Shown: positions 7,782 through 16,919, counted from the first letter of the stretch. The stretch is 64,000 bases of DNA from Bacteroides eggerthii (GCF_025146565.1 NZ_CP102258.1:930001-994000), one strand, 5' to 3'. The notes: generated by a model not told the origin, from the letters alone. Translations and numbers: made by a program.

Positions 7782-9323
7782 ATGGCACAAGAAGACGTTT
7801 TTAAGAAACTCGTATCACACTGCAAGGAATACGGATTTGTGTTCCCTTCCAGCGACATCTATGACGGTTTGGGAGCCGTATATGATTATGGTCAGATGGG
7901 TGTGGAACTGAAAAATAACATCAAACAGTACTGGTGGCAAAGTATGGTGCTGCTGCACGAGAATATAGTAGGCATTGACTCGGCTATCTTTATGCATCCC
8001 ACAATCTGGAAGGCAAGCGGACACGTAGATGCGTTCAATGATCCTTTGATTGATAACCGCGATTCCAAGAAACGTTATCGTGCCGATGTGTTGATTGAAG
8101 ATCAACTCGCCAAATATGACGACAAAATAAACAAAGAAGTTGCCAAAGCTGCCAAACGTTTCGGTGAAGCTTTTGATGAAGCACAGTTTCGCAGTACAAA
8201 TACCCGCGTGCTGGAGCATCAGGCTAAACGTGACGCTTTGCACGAACGTTTTGCCAAAGCATTGAATGATAATAACCTTGATGAATTGCGCCAGATTATA
8301 TTGGATGAGGAAATTGTTTGCCCTATCAGCGGTACGAAGAACTGGACGGAAGTTCGCCAGTTCAATCTGATGTTTACCACTGAAATGGGTTCTACTTCTG
8401 AAGGTGCAATGAAGATTTACCTTCGTCCGGAAACAGCTCAAGGTATCTTCGTGAACTATCTGAATGTACAGAAGACCGGTCGTATGAAGATTCCTTTCGG
8501 TATCGCACAGATCGGTAAGGCTTTCCGTAACGAAATCGTTGCACGCCAGTTCATCTTCCGTATGCGTGAGTTTGAGCAAATGGAGATGCAGTTCTTTGTA
8601 AAACCGGGTACTGAACTCGACTGGTTCAAGACTTGGAAAGAAACCCGTTTGAAATGGCATAAGGCATTGGGCTTCGGCGATGATCATTATCGCTATCACG
8701 ACCATGACAAGTTGGCTCACTATGCCAATGCTGCTACGGATATCGAATTCCTGATGCCTTTCGGCTTCAAGGAAGTGGAAGGTATTCACAGTCGTACGAA
8801 CTTCGACTTGTCTCAACATGAGAAATTCTCCGGTAAGAACATTAAATACTTTGATCCGGAAACCAACGAAAGTTATACTCCGTATGTTATCGAGACCTCT
8901 ATTGGCGTAGACCGTATGTTTCTTAGCATTATGTCGGCTTCTTACTGTGAGGAGCAGTTGGAGAATGGCGAGACTCGTGTTGTCCTGAAGTTACCTGCTG
9001 CATTGGCTCCGGTGAAACTGGCTGTTATGCCGCTGGTGAAGAAAGACGGCCTTCCTGAGAAAGCTCGTGAGATTATTGATAACTTGAAGTTCCATTTCCA
9101 TTGCCAGTATGACGAGAAAGACAGCATCGGTAAGCGTTATCGCCGTCAGGATGCCATCGGTACTCCGTACTGTGTAACTGTGGATCACCAGACGCTGGAA
9201 GACAATTGCGTAACGTTACGTAATCGCGATACAATGCAACAGGAACGTGTAGCTATCTCTGAACTGAACAATATCATTGCAGATCGCGTAAGCATCACGT
9301 CTTTGCTGAAAACGCTGCAATAA
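7782..9323 (+). CDS. glyS: Glycyl-tRNA synthetase (homodimeric alpha2 type)
   Basis: This enzyme charges tRNA-Gly with glycine. The 513-residue single chain is the eukaryote-like class II alpha2 form rather than the alpha2beta2 form of E. coli. Class II motifs are plain: FVFPSSDIYDGLGAVYDYG near the N-terminus, RPETAQGIFVNYLNV, motif 2 FRNEIVARQFIFRMREFEQMEMQFF, and motif 3 in ETSIGVDRMFLSIMSASY. The C-terminal anticodon-binding domain starts around residue 415 (LAPVKLAVMPLV). A zinc-like CPISG segment lies near residue 185. The gene has its own promoter and is followed 91 bp later by an FKBP lipoprotein gene. Several long antisense open frames overlap it and are not genes. Confidence 0.97.
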   Translation: MAQEDVFKKLVSHCKEYGFVFPSSDIYDGLGAVYDYGQMGVELKNNIKQYWWQSMVLLHENIVGIDSAIFMHPTIWKASGHVDAFNDPLIDNRDSKKRYRADVLIEDQLAKYDDKINKEVAKAAKRFGEAFDEAQFRSTNTRVLEHQAKRDALHERFAKALNDNNLDELRQIILDEEIVCPISGTKNWTEVRQFNLMFTTEMGSTSEGAMKIYLRPETAQGIFVNYLNVQKTGRMKIPFGIAQIGKAFRNEIVARQFIFRMREFEQMEMQFFVKPGTELDWFKTWKETRLKWHKALGFGDDHYRYHDHDKLAHYANAATDIEFLMPFGFKEVEGIHSRTNFDLSQHEKFSGKNIKYFDPETNESYTPYVIETSIGVDRMFLSIMSASYCEEQLENGETRVVLKLPAALAPVKLAVMPLVKKDGLPEKAREIIDNLKFHFHCQYDEKDSIGKRYRRQDAIGTPYCVTVDHQTLEDNCVTLRNRDTMQQERVAISELNNIIADRVSITSLLKTLQ

Positions 9324-9335
9324 GAAAATATTTAG

Positions 9336-9374
9336 CTGTCCGCCATTCGGGGTGTTACAAAGAACGGCGGATAG
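9336..9374 (+). terminator. Hairpin after glyS, possible terminator or processing site
   Basis: CTGTCCGCC (9336-9344) pairs with GGCGGATAG (9366-9374) with one G-U pair and a 21-nt loop, 12 bp after the glyS stop. No U-run follows, so termination is doubtful and some read-through into the FKBP gene is likely. Confidence 0.35.
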
Positions 9375-9414
9375 TGAATATAAAATAATAGTAATTCTAT
9401 AATTTTTTAATTAG

Positions 9415-10086
9415 ATGAAGAGACCGTTCTTTTTGTTTTTGCCTTTCTTGCTCTTCGTGGCAGGTGCATTCGTAGCTTGCGAAGAAGTGGAGGAGGCTGG
9501 AAAATATGATAACTGGGTGCCACGTAATGAAGCTTTTATTGATTCTATAAAAGCCGAGACCGGTAATAGCATTGTAGCTTCGTTGGAAGATGCAAAGAAT
9601 ATGGAAATTGGAAAGCTGTATGCTATAAAAGTCGAAACTGGGGGTGTCAGTGTTGATGGTAATTCCAAGCCCCAATATGTCTATTGCAAGAAGCTATGGA
9701 AAGAAGATGGAGGAGCATACCCGCTATTTACAGACGAGGTAAGCACTTACTATTACGGTACTTTCATCACAGGGGAGGAATTTGACGGTAATTTTGATGG
9801 CTTTGGAGCAACAGACAGTAAGCTACCATTGCCTTTGTCGTCGCCCTCGTCCGAGTCATCCGAATTACTTGCCGAATCCAAGTGGCCTACGGATTTTAAT
9901 TCTCCTTCTGAATTTTTTGTTTCGAAAGTAATTTCCGGATGGACATGGCCTTTGCAGTATATGCAGGTAGGCGAACGTTGGCTACTGTATATCCCTTGGC
10001 AAAGCGGATATGGTTCGAGTGGTAATTCATCCATTCCCGGTTATTCATCATTGACATTTGATGTATATTTGAAAGGAATTGTGTAG
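9415..10086 (+). CDS. FKBP-type peptidyl-prolyl isomerase-like lipoprotein
   Basis: This 223-residue protein has a lipoprotein signal peptide ending at FVAC (Cys22) and an acidic +2 region. The C-terminal half carries the FKBP pattern: VSTYYYGTFITGEEFDGNF corresponds to the first strands, VISGWTWPLQYMQVGERWLLYIPWQSGYG to the helix and 80s loop, and IPGYSSLTFDVYL to the last strand. The middle has an unusual Ser-rich insert (LPLSSPSSESSELLAESKWP, around residues 138-160) where ordinary FKBPs are compact. Several conserved active-site positions look altered, so isomerase activity is not assured and a chaperone role in the periplasm is an alternative. No separate TAnnTTTG box was found, so it is probably expressed by read-through from glyS. 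Confidence 0.8.
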   Translation: MKRPFFLFLPFLLFVAGAFVACEEVEEAGKYDNWVPRNEAFIDSIKAETGNSIVASLEDAKNMEIGKLYAIKVETGGVSVDGNSKPQYVYCKKLWKEDGGAYPLFTDEVSTYYYGTFITGEEFDGNFDGFGATDSKLPLPLSSPSSESSELLAESKWPTDFNSPSEFFVSKVISGWTWPLQYMQVGERWLLYIPWQSGYGSSGNSSIPGYSSLTFDVYLKGIV

Positions 10087-10110
10087 GAAAAACGAATTGA
10101 TATGAATGAG

Positions 10111-10143
10111 AAAGGTGATAAAGAGCAAACTTTATCACCTTTT
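10111..10143. terminator. Bidirectional terminator between FKBP gene and the peptidoglycan-salvage array
   Basis: AAAGGTGATAAAG (10111-10123) pairs perfectly with CTTTATCACCTTT (10130-10143) around a 6-nt loop. T-rich sequence follows on the plus strand and A/T-rich sequence on the other side. It lies between convergent genes and would end both the glyS unit and the long leftward array. Confidence 0.8.
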
Positions 10144-10178
10144 CTGTTTATAATCAGGGACTTATCAGATGCCTTTTG

Positions 10179-10880
10179 TTATATCTTCTTCTTAATGGCT
10201 TTTACCCAGATTTTATAGCCTTCTTCCTTTAGATGCAGTCCGTCGGTTGTCAGATCTGCTCGTAACACATTGCTTCCTTTTTCTGTGAACAGAGGAAAGA
10301 GATTGATGTATGTCAGGCCTTTTTCTTTGGCAAGAGCTTCTAACTGTTTATTGATTTCGGGTATCATACTTGTTTTTCCCGTCAGCCTTTTATAGCGGCC
10401 GAAACTCTCGTTGATGGGAAGCAGGCTTTGCAGGTAGAGTCTGGTGTCGGGAGATTCCTTCCGAATGCGTTCTACCGTTGTGCGAATCATGCTGACAATA
10501 CTGTCACTTGTCAGGCCATGGGAGATGTCGTTCACACCGATAAGGAGGAATAATTTGGCAGGATGTCCCGGCAATATTTGGTGGAGACGGTCGTATACAC
10601 CCATCACTTCATCGCCGATGATGCCGCGGTTGCGTACATGCTTGTTACCGAGGCGGGCAGCCCAATTACCACCGTTTTCTGTCAGGCTGTTACCTAACAT
10701 TACGATGTCCTTGTTGCTGATAGGAGCTTCGTCCATGAACTGAATGAACCGTTTGTAGTAATGTTCTGTATATATACGCAGAGTAGGGTGCGCTTGTTCG
10801 GGGACTACATGTTGCAATGGTTGCGCAATGGTTATTTGTAGTCCGCAGAAAAGGAAAAGAAAACTTAGATATGTTCTCAT
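10179..10880 (-). CDS. SGNH/GDSL-family hydrolase (secreted esterase)
   Basis: This is an exported 233-residue esterase-type hydrolase with a signal peptide ending near IAQ (residue 20). All four SGNH blocks are visible: GNSLT with nucleophile Ser65, Gly86/Gly89 in NRGIIGDEV as oxyanion donor, Asn117 in LIGVNDISHG, and Asp213/His216 in DGLHLKEEGY. The family removes acetyl or acyl groups from glycans or lipids. It is the last gene of the leftward array, 37 bp after murQ and 36 bp before the terminator. That context suggests a role on O-acetylated peptidoglycan or released amino sugars, but the substrate is inferred from position only. Related Bacteroides proteins are often annotated only as GDSL-like lipases. 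Confidence 0.88.
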   Translation of the reverse strand: MRTYLSFLFLFCGLQITIAQPLQHVVPEQAHPTLRIYTEHYYKRFIQFMDEAPISNKDIVMLGNSLTENGGNWAARLGNKHVRNRGIIGDEVMGVYDRLHQILPGHPAKLFLLIGVNDISHGLTSDSIVSMIRTTVERIRKESPDTRLYLQSLLPINESFGRYKRLTGKTSMIPEINKQLEALAKEKGLTYINLFPLFTEKGSNVLRADLTTDGLHLKEEGYKIWVKAIKKKI

Positions 10881-10917
10881 AATGGTAGCAGGATTAGAGG
10901 TAAAAGATTATAGATCG

Positions 10918-11733
10918 TCACTCCTTAATTCGATAAGCATCTGCGGCTTTTTTCACAGAGCCATGCATGAGTAAGAGAGCTTTGGCTTTTCCATAATCAA
11001 GTCCTAATTCTTCGACCAACATACGTGTTCCGCGATCTACCAGTTTCTTGTTGCTAAGTTGCATGTTTACCATTTTGTTACCTTTTACACGCCCCAATTG
11101 TATCATTACGGAAGTGGTAATCATATTGAGAATCATCTTCTGCCCTGTACCCGATTTCATTCGGGAGCTTCCCGTAACATATTCCGGGCCTACAATCATT
11201 TCAATGGCTACGTCTGATTCCGCTGCCATTGGAGAGTCGGGGTTACTGGTGATGCAGGCTGTCAGAATCCCATGTTCGCGTGCTTCATGCAGTGCGCCGA
11301 TTACGTAGGGGGTAGTACCGGATGCAGCTATGCCGATGACCGTATCTTTATCCGTAATATTGCGTTCTACGAGTTCCTCCCAACCACGTTGCATGTCATC
11401 TTCCGCATTCTCCACCGGGTTGCGTAGGGCTGTGTCACCACCGGCTATCAGGCCGATAACCAATGTTGGCGGCATGCCGAATGTCGGTGGAATTTCGGAA
11501 GCGTCGAGCACGCCAAGGCGTCCGCTTGTACCGGCACCCATGTAGAAAATACGTCCGCCCTGTTTCATGCGGGGAACTATCTGCGTCACTAACTTCTCTA
11601 TTTGAGGTATTGTTTTTTGTATGGCAAGCGCCACTTTTTGATCTTCTCTGTTGATGTCTACCAGTATTTCATGGACGGACTTTTTTTCCAGGTCGTTGTA
11701 GAGCGAGGGTTGCTCTGAAATTTTTATAAACAT
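10918..11733 (-). CDS. murQ: N-acetylmuramic acid 6-phosphate etherase
   Basis: MurQ is a cytoplasmic lyase that splits the D-lactyl ether of MurNAc-6-P to give GlcNAc-6-P and D-lactate, the key step of MurNAc catabolism. The 271-residue protein is one SIS-type sugar-isomerase domain. MGAGTSGRLGVLDASEIPPTFG forms the phosphosugar-binding loop and IAASGTTPYVIGALHEA the second SIS motif, and GSSRMKSGTGQKMILNMITT is the MurQ/GCKR signature. It is about 25 residues shorter than E. coli MurQ, with a brief C-terminal helical tail. It lies 52 bp downstream of a BadF-type kinase that could supply its phosphorylated substrate. The call is firm, and it anchors the interpretation of the whole array. Confidence 0.95.
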   Translation of the reverse strand: MFIKISEQPSLYNDLEKKSVHEILVDINREDQKVALAIQKTIPQIEKLVTQIVPRMKQGGRIFYMGAGTSGRLGVLDASEIPPTFGMPPTLVIGLIAGGDTALRNPVENAEDDMQRGWEELVERNITDKDTVIGIAASGTTPYVIGALHEAREHGILTACITSNPDSPMAAESDVAIEMIVGPEYVTGSSRMKSGTGQKMILNMITTSVMIQLGRVKGNKMVNMQLSNKKLVDRGTRMLVEELGLDYGKAKALLLMHGSVKKAADAYRIKE

Positions 11734-11785
11734 AGGTCTATTTACTTTATGGGGGTTGTTGTTTACTATTTTATCACCTTATAGG

Positions 11786-12631
11786 TTACTTTCCGCTATG
11801 ATATTTAATCAGTCCTTCCATTGGACTCTTAATGATAGTGCCCAACTGGATATTCATTTCCTGTGCAGCTTCTGCTAATATTGTTTTATAATAGAAAGCT
11901 ACCGAACCGATAAAGTGTACTTTGCTATTACGGAAGTTCTCATATTGCATGACATTGCGTTTGAGGAATGATTTGAAACTTCCCAGTACCAACGCATGTA
12001 TGCAAGGTTCATCTATGTTCTGTGCGAGGAAAGGCGAAAGGCTCGCAAGAAAACGGTTAGGAAATGGTTTGCGATAAACGCGGTCTATAATGTCGGCAGG
12101 TGTCAGGCCGAACTGTTTGAGAAATTTCTCCTTCAATTCGGGAGTCATCTGGTTTTTCAGTATATCACCTACCAATAACTTGCCCAGTACGGCACCGCTG
12201 CCTTCGTCTCCAAGTATGAATCCCAACGGGGACACATTGGAAACAATCTGCTTTCCATCATAATAGCAAGAATTGGAGCCTGTACCCATAATACAGGCAA
12301 TGCCGGCCTCGTGTTGGCAGAGTCCATGAGCAACAGCAAGCATATCTGTATTGACTTCTACCTCTCTCTTTATTTGGAGATGCTTGGTAATGGCGCGGTG
12401 GACCATAGCTATTTTATCGGGAAATCCGCATCCTGCACCATAGAAATATACGGCATCCAATGCATTTGTTTTTAACTGAGGCAACAATGATGTTGCGATC
12501 TCATTGCTGATTTCCTCTTCCGACTGAAAGAAAGGGTTAATTCCTTTCGTGGATATCTGTTGGATGGGTTGTCCGTTTTCTACAACACACCAATCGGTTT
12601 TTGTAGAGCCACTGTCTGCTATTAGAATCAT
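11786..12631 (-). CDS. BadF/BadG/BcrA/BcrD-type amino-sugar kinase (MurNAc or GlcNAc kinase candidate)
   Basis: This is a cytoplasmic ASKHA-fold kinase of 281 residues. The N-terminal phosphate-1 loop is LIADSGSTKTDWCVV, CIMGTGSNSCYYDG is the second phosphate loop, and GDEGSGAVLGK is the adenosine-side motif. The family includes human NAGK and the MurNAc kinase MurK of Tannerella forsythia. Placed directly before murQ, it most likely phosphorylates MurNAc (or GlcNAc) at O6. A paralogue of nearly equal length, with the same motifs and closely similar N- and C-terminal segments, is encoded at 36885-37733. Which of the two prefers MurNAc is not readable. Confidence is high for the family and moderate for the substrate. 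Confidence 0.88.
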   Translation of the reverse strand: MILIADSGSTKTDWCVVENGQPIQQISTKGINPFFQSEEEISNEIATSLLPQLKTNALDAVYFYGAGCGFPDKIAMVHRAITKHLQIKREVEVNTDMLAVAHGLCQHEAGIACIMGTGSNSCYYDGKQIVSNVSPLGFILGDEGSGAVLGKLLVGDILKNQMTPELKEKFLKQFGLTPADIIDRVYRKPFPNRFLASLSPFLAQNIDEPCIHALVLGSFKSFLKRNVMQYENFRNSKVHFIGSVAFYYKTILAEAAQEMNIQLGTIIKSPMEGLIKYHSGK

Positions 12632-12722
12632 ATCTTTATAGTTGTTTGGTTATTAGTGATTGATGATTAATGATGGGTGGTTAGTGGCTGATAGCCAATT
12701 GCTGATCACACATCACCAATTG

Positions 12723-13913
12723 TTATATTTTTATATAAATCTTCCGTTTGTAGAGCTGGTAGCCGATGCACCAGTTTATGCCGACGAACAACAGCGCATA
12801 GGCCAGTGAACCGCCGGTTTCACCGAATATCGGCATCAGCAATATCTTATATAGGAATGTGTGTATACTGATGCTGCTTTCTCCCCATGGGAAGCAGATG
12901 CTGCCGAAGAGAATACTAAGCACGCCTCCCAATACATACATGAACAGGGGGTTGACGCCGAATGATTCGAAGAACAGGCTCCATTTCTTATAGCCTTTTA
13001 CATCGATAATCCAGATGAGCAGTGCCAGGAAGCTGGAAGCCAACCCGCATGTTGTGAGAACGAAGGTAGGCGACCAAATCTTTTTGTTGATTGGGCATCC
13101 GTAACTCAACAAGAAACCGGAGAATGTAAGGATAGTGCCTACTAAAAGCAATTTGATGAGATGTGAGTTGAGCATGCTTTCACGATCTTCATTGGCTTTG
13201 CCCCCTTCGAGCATCATGCGTCCCACACAGAAGCCCAGCAGTACATGGGCTATGGCGGGAATGGTACTTAAGAGGCCTTCCGGATCGATGCCGTTGTCCT
13301 TGTACATGTGTGCTGGGGTCAGGATAGTGCGGTCTACGATAGAAAGTATGTTCGTATCGTTATAGGCAAATCCATTGCCACATAGCAATAGGATGAAATA
13401 TCCTGTCAGAAGAGTGGCGATAAGATACGGGATGTTCTTGTGCTTCATGGTCAGGGCAATGATAGCGGTAGCGCCATAGCAGAGAGCCAGACGTTGCATG
13501 ACACCCAGAATACGGATACGGTCGAACGTCCATACGGATTCCCATAGTTGCGTGCCGAAACTGATGCCTTCGGTGGGAGAGGTCCAATAATAACAGAACT
13601 TCGAGAACCAGCCGATAGCCATACCTATGAGGAAGATAAGTATGGTGCGTTTTAAGATTTTTATGCCGGCGGCATGACTGAATTCAAAATTATATTTCTT
13701 CAAAGAAATGTACGTGGAAATCCCCATGATGAACATAAAGAAAGGGAACACAAGGTCGGTGGGGGTAAGGCCGTTCCATTCCGCATGGCGCAAGGGGGCG
13801 TAAATATGTGCCCATGTGCCCGGATTGTTGACCATGATCATTCCCGCAATGGTGACTCCCCGGAGGATGTCAAGGGCAAGAATACGTTTGTTTGTTTTTA
13901 CTGCATTACTCAT
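12723..13913 (-). CDS. DUF5009 / NagX-like acyltransferase-fold membrane protein
   Basis: This is an inner-membrane protein of 396 residues with about ten to eleven hydrophobic spans. The N-terminus RILALDILRGVTIAGMIMVNNPG followed by WNGLTPTDLVFPFFMFIMGIS is the hallmark of the DUF5009/heparan-alpha-glucosaminide acetyltransferase-like family, often labelled NagX and linked to GlcNAc uptake. Its catalytic or transport mechanism in bacteria is not settled. Here it lies between a lactate-dehydrogenase-like gene and the kinase-murQ pair, which suggests amino-sugar transport or transmembrane acetylation. The murT-murK-murQ locus of T. forsythia places an inner-membrane MurNAc transporter beside the kinase and etherase; whether this protein is the MurT homologue I cannot verify here. 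Confidence 0.85.
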   Translation of the reverse strand: MSNAVKTNKRILALDILRGVTIAGMIMVNNPGTWAHIYAPLRHAEWNGLTPTDLVFPFFMFIMGISTYISLKKYNFEFSHAAGIKILKRTILIFLIGMAIGWFSKFCYYWTSPTEGISFGTQLWESVWTFDRIRILGVMQRLALCYGATAIIALTMKHKNIPYLIATLLTGYFILLLCGNGFAYNDTNILSIVDRTILTPAHMYKDNGIDPEGLLSTIPAIAHVLLGFCVGRMMLEGGKANEDRESMLNSHLIKLLLVGTILTFSGFLLSYGCPINKKIWSPTFVLTTCGLASSFLALLIWIIDVKGYKKWSLFFESFGVNPLFMYVLGGVLSILFGSICFPWGESSISIHTFLYKILLMPIFGETGGSLAYALLFVGINWCIGYQLYKRKIYIKI

Positions 13914-13931
13914 AATTTCAGGTGTGTTAAG

Positions 13932-16838
13932 TTAGTCTTGGGTTGTTGTCAAAGGTTGTGTGCATTGATCTACGAGGTAGGCAATGGACACATATGGGAT
14001 ACCGGAGTTGGTTGTCAGTCCGATTTCACAGGTGCGGCTGTTGGAGTAACCGATGCCGATGCCGGCAGCCTCTATCTGTGGACGGAGCTTACGTAGGGCG
14101 TAGGTATTCAGTTCGGGATACGTGAAGCCTCGGTCGCCGGCAAAGCCGCAGCAACCTACCTCTTCCGGCACGATGACCTTTGTGGAGCAGAGCTGTGCCA
14201 GGGCTATGATTGTATCGGCCAGTCCCATTTTACGCATGGAGCAGGTTATGTGGACTGCTATGGGTCGGTCAATGGGAGTGAATGACAGCTTGTCGCGCAG
14301 GAATGTGTATATGAACTCTGCCGGTTCATAAAGTTTCATTTTTTGAATGGTGCTGCGCATGCGGTGCAGACATGGGCTTTGGTCGCACAGGACAGGGTAT
14401 TTCCCTTCTTCGCTGGCTTCCCAAAGCGCTGCTTCCAGTTCGGTTGTTTTGCGGTTGGCTATGTCGAGCATGCCTTTGCTCTCCCAGATTGTGCCGCAAC
14501 AGAGCTTTTCCATGTTTTTAGGGAAGATGACTTCGTAACCGCCTTTTTGGAGCAGGGCGATCATTTTGTTGACCAGCGGCTGTTCCATAGGAGATTTCTT
14601 GGGCAGCCCCATCGTTTGGTTGATGCAACTGGGGAAGTAGACTACTTTATTTCCGGCTTTTAATTCTTTAGGTTTGAATTTGTAGGGCTTTGGCATTGCC
14701 GGAGTCCATAGGGGGATGCCGAGGGCATTGTGCATGCCTTTGGTGATACTGCTCATCGCTTTTGTTCCCAAAATGGAATGGCCGAGGTCTGCCAGTCCTA
14801 ATATAGGTCGCAGTGCGCTTTTGATACCTGCAAAATGGTTGGCGGCAAAATTTCCGGCTTTATAGCCTAAACTGCCTTGCGGTAATTCTTCCTGGCGGAT
14901 GATGTGCGTAAGGTCACCTGTATTGATTCCCATAGGGCAAGACATGGAGCACAGTCCGTCTCCGGCACAAGTCCGGTTTCCGGGGTAGAGATATTGCTTT
15001 TCCAACAAGGCCAGACGTTCAGGAGCATCGCCATTCTGCCGGAGACGGGCAATCTCTCTTTGCAGTACGATGCGTTGTCGCGAGGAAAGGGTGAAACCGC
15101 AGGAAAGGCAGTTCACTTCACAAAAGCCACATTCAATGCAGCGGTTCACTTTGGCAGCAGGGCTTTTCGCATCTAAGGGTATGAGAGGAAGCGGTTTGAA
15201 GTTCTTTATATGGCATTTCGGGTCATCATTGAAGATAACGCCCGGATTCAACAAGCCCTGTGGGTCAAATAGCTTTTTAACGGCTTTCATTACTTCGTAG
15301 GCGGAGTCTCCCCATTCGTAACGAACAAAGGGAGCCATGTTGCGTCCTGTACCATGTTCCGCCTTCAGAGAACCATCGTATTTGTCCACCACCAATGTTT
15401 TGACATCGTTCATCAGCTCCTCGTAACGCTTTACTTCGGCGTCACTGCCAAAGGACTGGTTGAGGATGAAGTGATAGTTACCTTCCAACGCATGTCCATA
15501 TATACAGGCGTCTTCGTAACCATGCCGGGCGATGAGTTGCTGTAACTCGGCGGTTGCCTCGGGCAAATCTTCGATGTGGAAAGCCACATCTTCGATGAGA
15601 CAGGTTGTTCCCGGTTTTCGCGTTCCGCCTACGGAAGGGAAGATACCGGAACGGATAGCCCAGTATTGTGAATATTCCTCGGGTTTGTCTGTGAAGCGTA
15701 TAGGCGTATAGGTTCGGAAGTGAGAGAGACAATGTTCTATTGCACCGATATTCCGTTTCAGTTCTTCGTCTGTGCGGGCTTTGGTTTCGGTCAGTACGGC
15801 AGTCAGTCCGGTTTCGTCTCCCGGTTCTATGCCGGGCAGGGGAGATGAACATATTTCTCCTCTGTATTTCAGGAATATGGGGTCGCTGACCGATGCCAGG
15901 GACTTCCAATCCAGTAGTTCTGCTCCTTTTACAATCCACCCGCCGTTGTTGTCCGTCAGCTTCTTCATGGCCACTACGGCACGACAAGCGTCTTTTATAG
16001 TCTTGAAGTAGAGCATGGCGCTTGCCTTGCAGGGATAGTCGTACTCTGTTTTCATGGTGACCTGCGAAAGGAATGCCAATGTTCCTTCCGAACCAACCAT
16101 AAGGTGAGCTATGATATCGAACGGATCGTCAAAGCGGATGAAAGGAAGGAGGTTCAGTCCTGTTACGTTCTTGATGGAATATTTGTAATGAATACGCTCG
16201 GATAGTTTCTCATCGGCGCGTACTTCATCGCGAAGCGTACAAATCCGGCGCAAGAAATCGCGGTGTGTCACTTCGAATGCGGCGCGGCTGACGGCATCTC
16301 CGGTGTCAAGCACCGTTCCGTCTGCCAAAACAATACGGGCGGAAAGAAGCACCTTGTCACTGTTGGCGTGTGTGCCGCAGTTCATGCCGGAAGCGTTGTT
16401 CATGACGATACCGCCCACCATGGCGCTTTTGACGGAAGCTGGGTCCGGAGCGAACTTCCTCCCGAAAGGGGCTAACAGCTCATTGACCCGTTGACCGATG
16501 ATGCCGGGTTGCAGGGTAATTTCCTCATGGTCGGCGGAAAGGCTGTATTGTTCCCAGTGTTTGCCGGCTACGATGAGTATGGAGTCACTGATGGCTTGTC
16601 CGGAAAGGCTGGTTCCTGCCGCTCGGAAAGTTACGGGCAGGTGGTGGTGACCGGCTAGTTTCAGTAATCGGGAAATCTCTTCTTCTCCCTCCGAGCGGAT
16701 TACGATTTGCGGGATGAGGCGGTAAAAACCTGCGTCCGTTCCCCATGCCAGTCGGCGGAGTTCATCGGTGTAGATCCTTTCTTGCGGGATGAACTGTTTC
16801 GCTTCCTGCAGGAAAGCCATGTAGTTACTCTGTTTCAT
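13932..16838 (-). CDS. FAD/4Fe-4S oxidoreductase, D-lactate dehydrogenase (Dld-II)-like
   Basis: This is a large cytoplasmic-side flavo-iron-sulfur dehydrogenase of 968 residues. The ATG at 16838 (MKQSNYMAFLQEA) is preferred; an open extension to 16943 overlaps a dispersed repeat and has no protein-like character. The order is an FAD_binding_4 domain (PVTFRAAGTSLSGQAISDS), a GlcD-type FAD oxidase C domain (GHALEGNYHFIL, EHGTGRNMAPFVRYEWG), two ferredoxin-type clusters (CIECGFCEVNC, then CAGDGLCSMSCPMGINTG) and two CCG domains (PSCINQ with CCGTIWES, then CSMRKMG with CCGFAGDRGF). The layout matches FeS D-lactate dehydrogenases such as Shewanella Dld-II, and also YdiJ (D-2-hydroxyglutarate). 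Two genes from murQ, whose product is D-lactate, the lactate assignment is favoured by context. Confidence 0.88.
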   Translation of the reverse strand: MKQSNYMAFLQEAKQFIPQERIYTDELRRLAWGTDAGFYRLIPQIVIRSEGEEEISRLLKLAGHHHLPVTFRAAGTSLSGQAISDSILIVAGKHWEQYSLSADHEEITLQPGIIGQRVNELLAPFGRKFAPDPASVKSAMVGGIVMNNASGMNCGTHANSDKVLLSARIVLADGTVLDTGDAVSRAAFEVTHRDFLRRICTLRDEVRADEKLSERIHYKYSIKNVTGLNLLPFIRFDDPFDIIAHLMVGSEGTLAFLSQVTMKTEYDYPCKASAMLYFKTIKDACRAVVAMKKLTDNNGGWIVKGAELLDWKSLASVSDPIFLKYRGEICSSPLPGIEPGDETGLTAVLTETKARTDEELKRNIGAIEHCLSHFRTYTPIRFTDKPEEYSQYWAIRSGIFPSVGGTRKPGTTCLIEDVAFHIEDLPEATAELQQLIARHGYEDACIYGHALEGNYHFILNQSFGSDAEVKRYEELMNDVKTLVVDKYDGSLKAEHGTGRNMAPFVRYEWGDSAYEVMKAVKKLFDPQGLLNPGVIFNDDPKCHIKNFKPLPLIPLDAKSPAAKVNRCIECGFCEVNCLSCGFTLSSRQRIVLQREIARLRQNGDAPERLALLEKQYLYPGNRTCAGDGLCSMSCPMGINTGDLTHIIRQEELPQGSLGYKAGNFAANHFAGIKSALRPILGLADLGHSILGTKAMSSITKGMHNALGIPLWTPAMPKPYKFKPKELKAGNKVVYFPSCINQTMGLPKKSPMEQPLVNKMIALLQKGGYEVIFPKNMEKLCCGTIWESKGMLDIANRKTTELEAALWEASEEGKYPVLCDQSPCLHRMRSTIQKMKLYEPAEFIYTFLRDKLSFTPIDRPIAVHITCSMRKMGLADTIIALAQLCSTKVIVPEEVGCCGFAGDRGFTYPELNTYALRKLRPQIEAAGIGIGYSNSRTCEIGLTTNSGIPYVSIAYLVDQCTQPLTTTQD

Positions 16839-16919
16839 AACGTATAATTTGTTACTGTCATGCATGTTTCCGTATACTCTCGTCGGGATGTGCTGTGAAG
16901 CGCATTTGCGGAGTGAAGG

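Noticed and set aside
7815..8819. 334-codon open frame on the minus strand inside glyS
   Set aside because: It is fully antisense to a strongly conserved glycyl-tRNA synthetase, is Phe/Ile/His-rich without domain motifs, and has no promoter box of its own.
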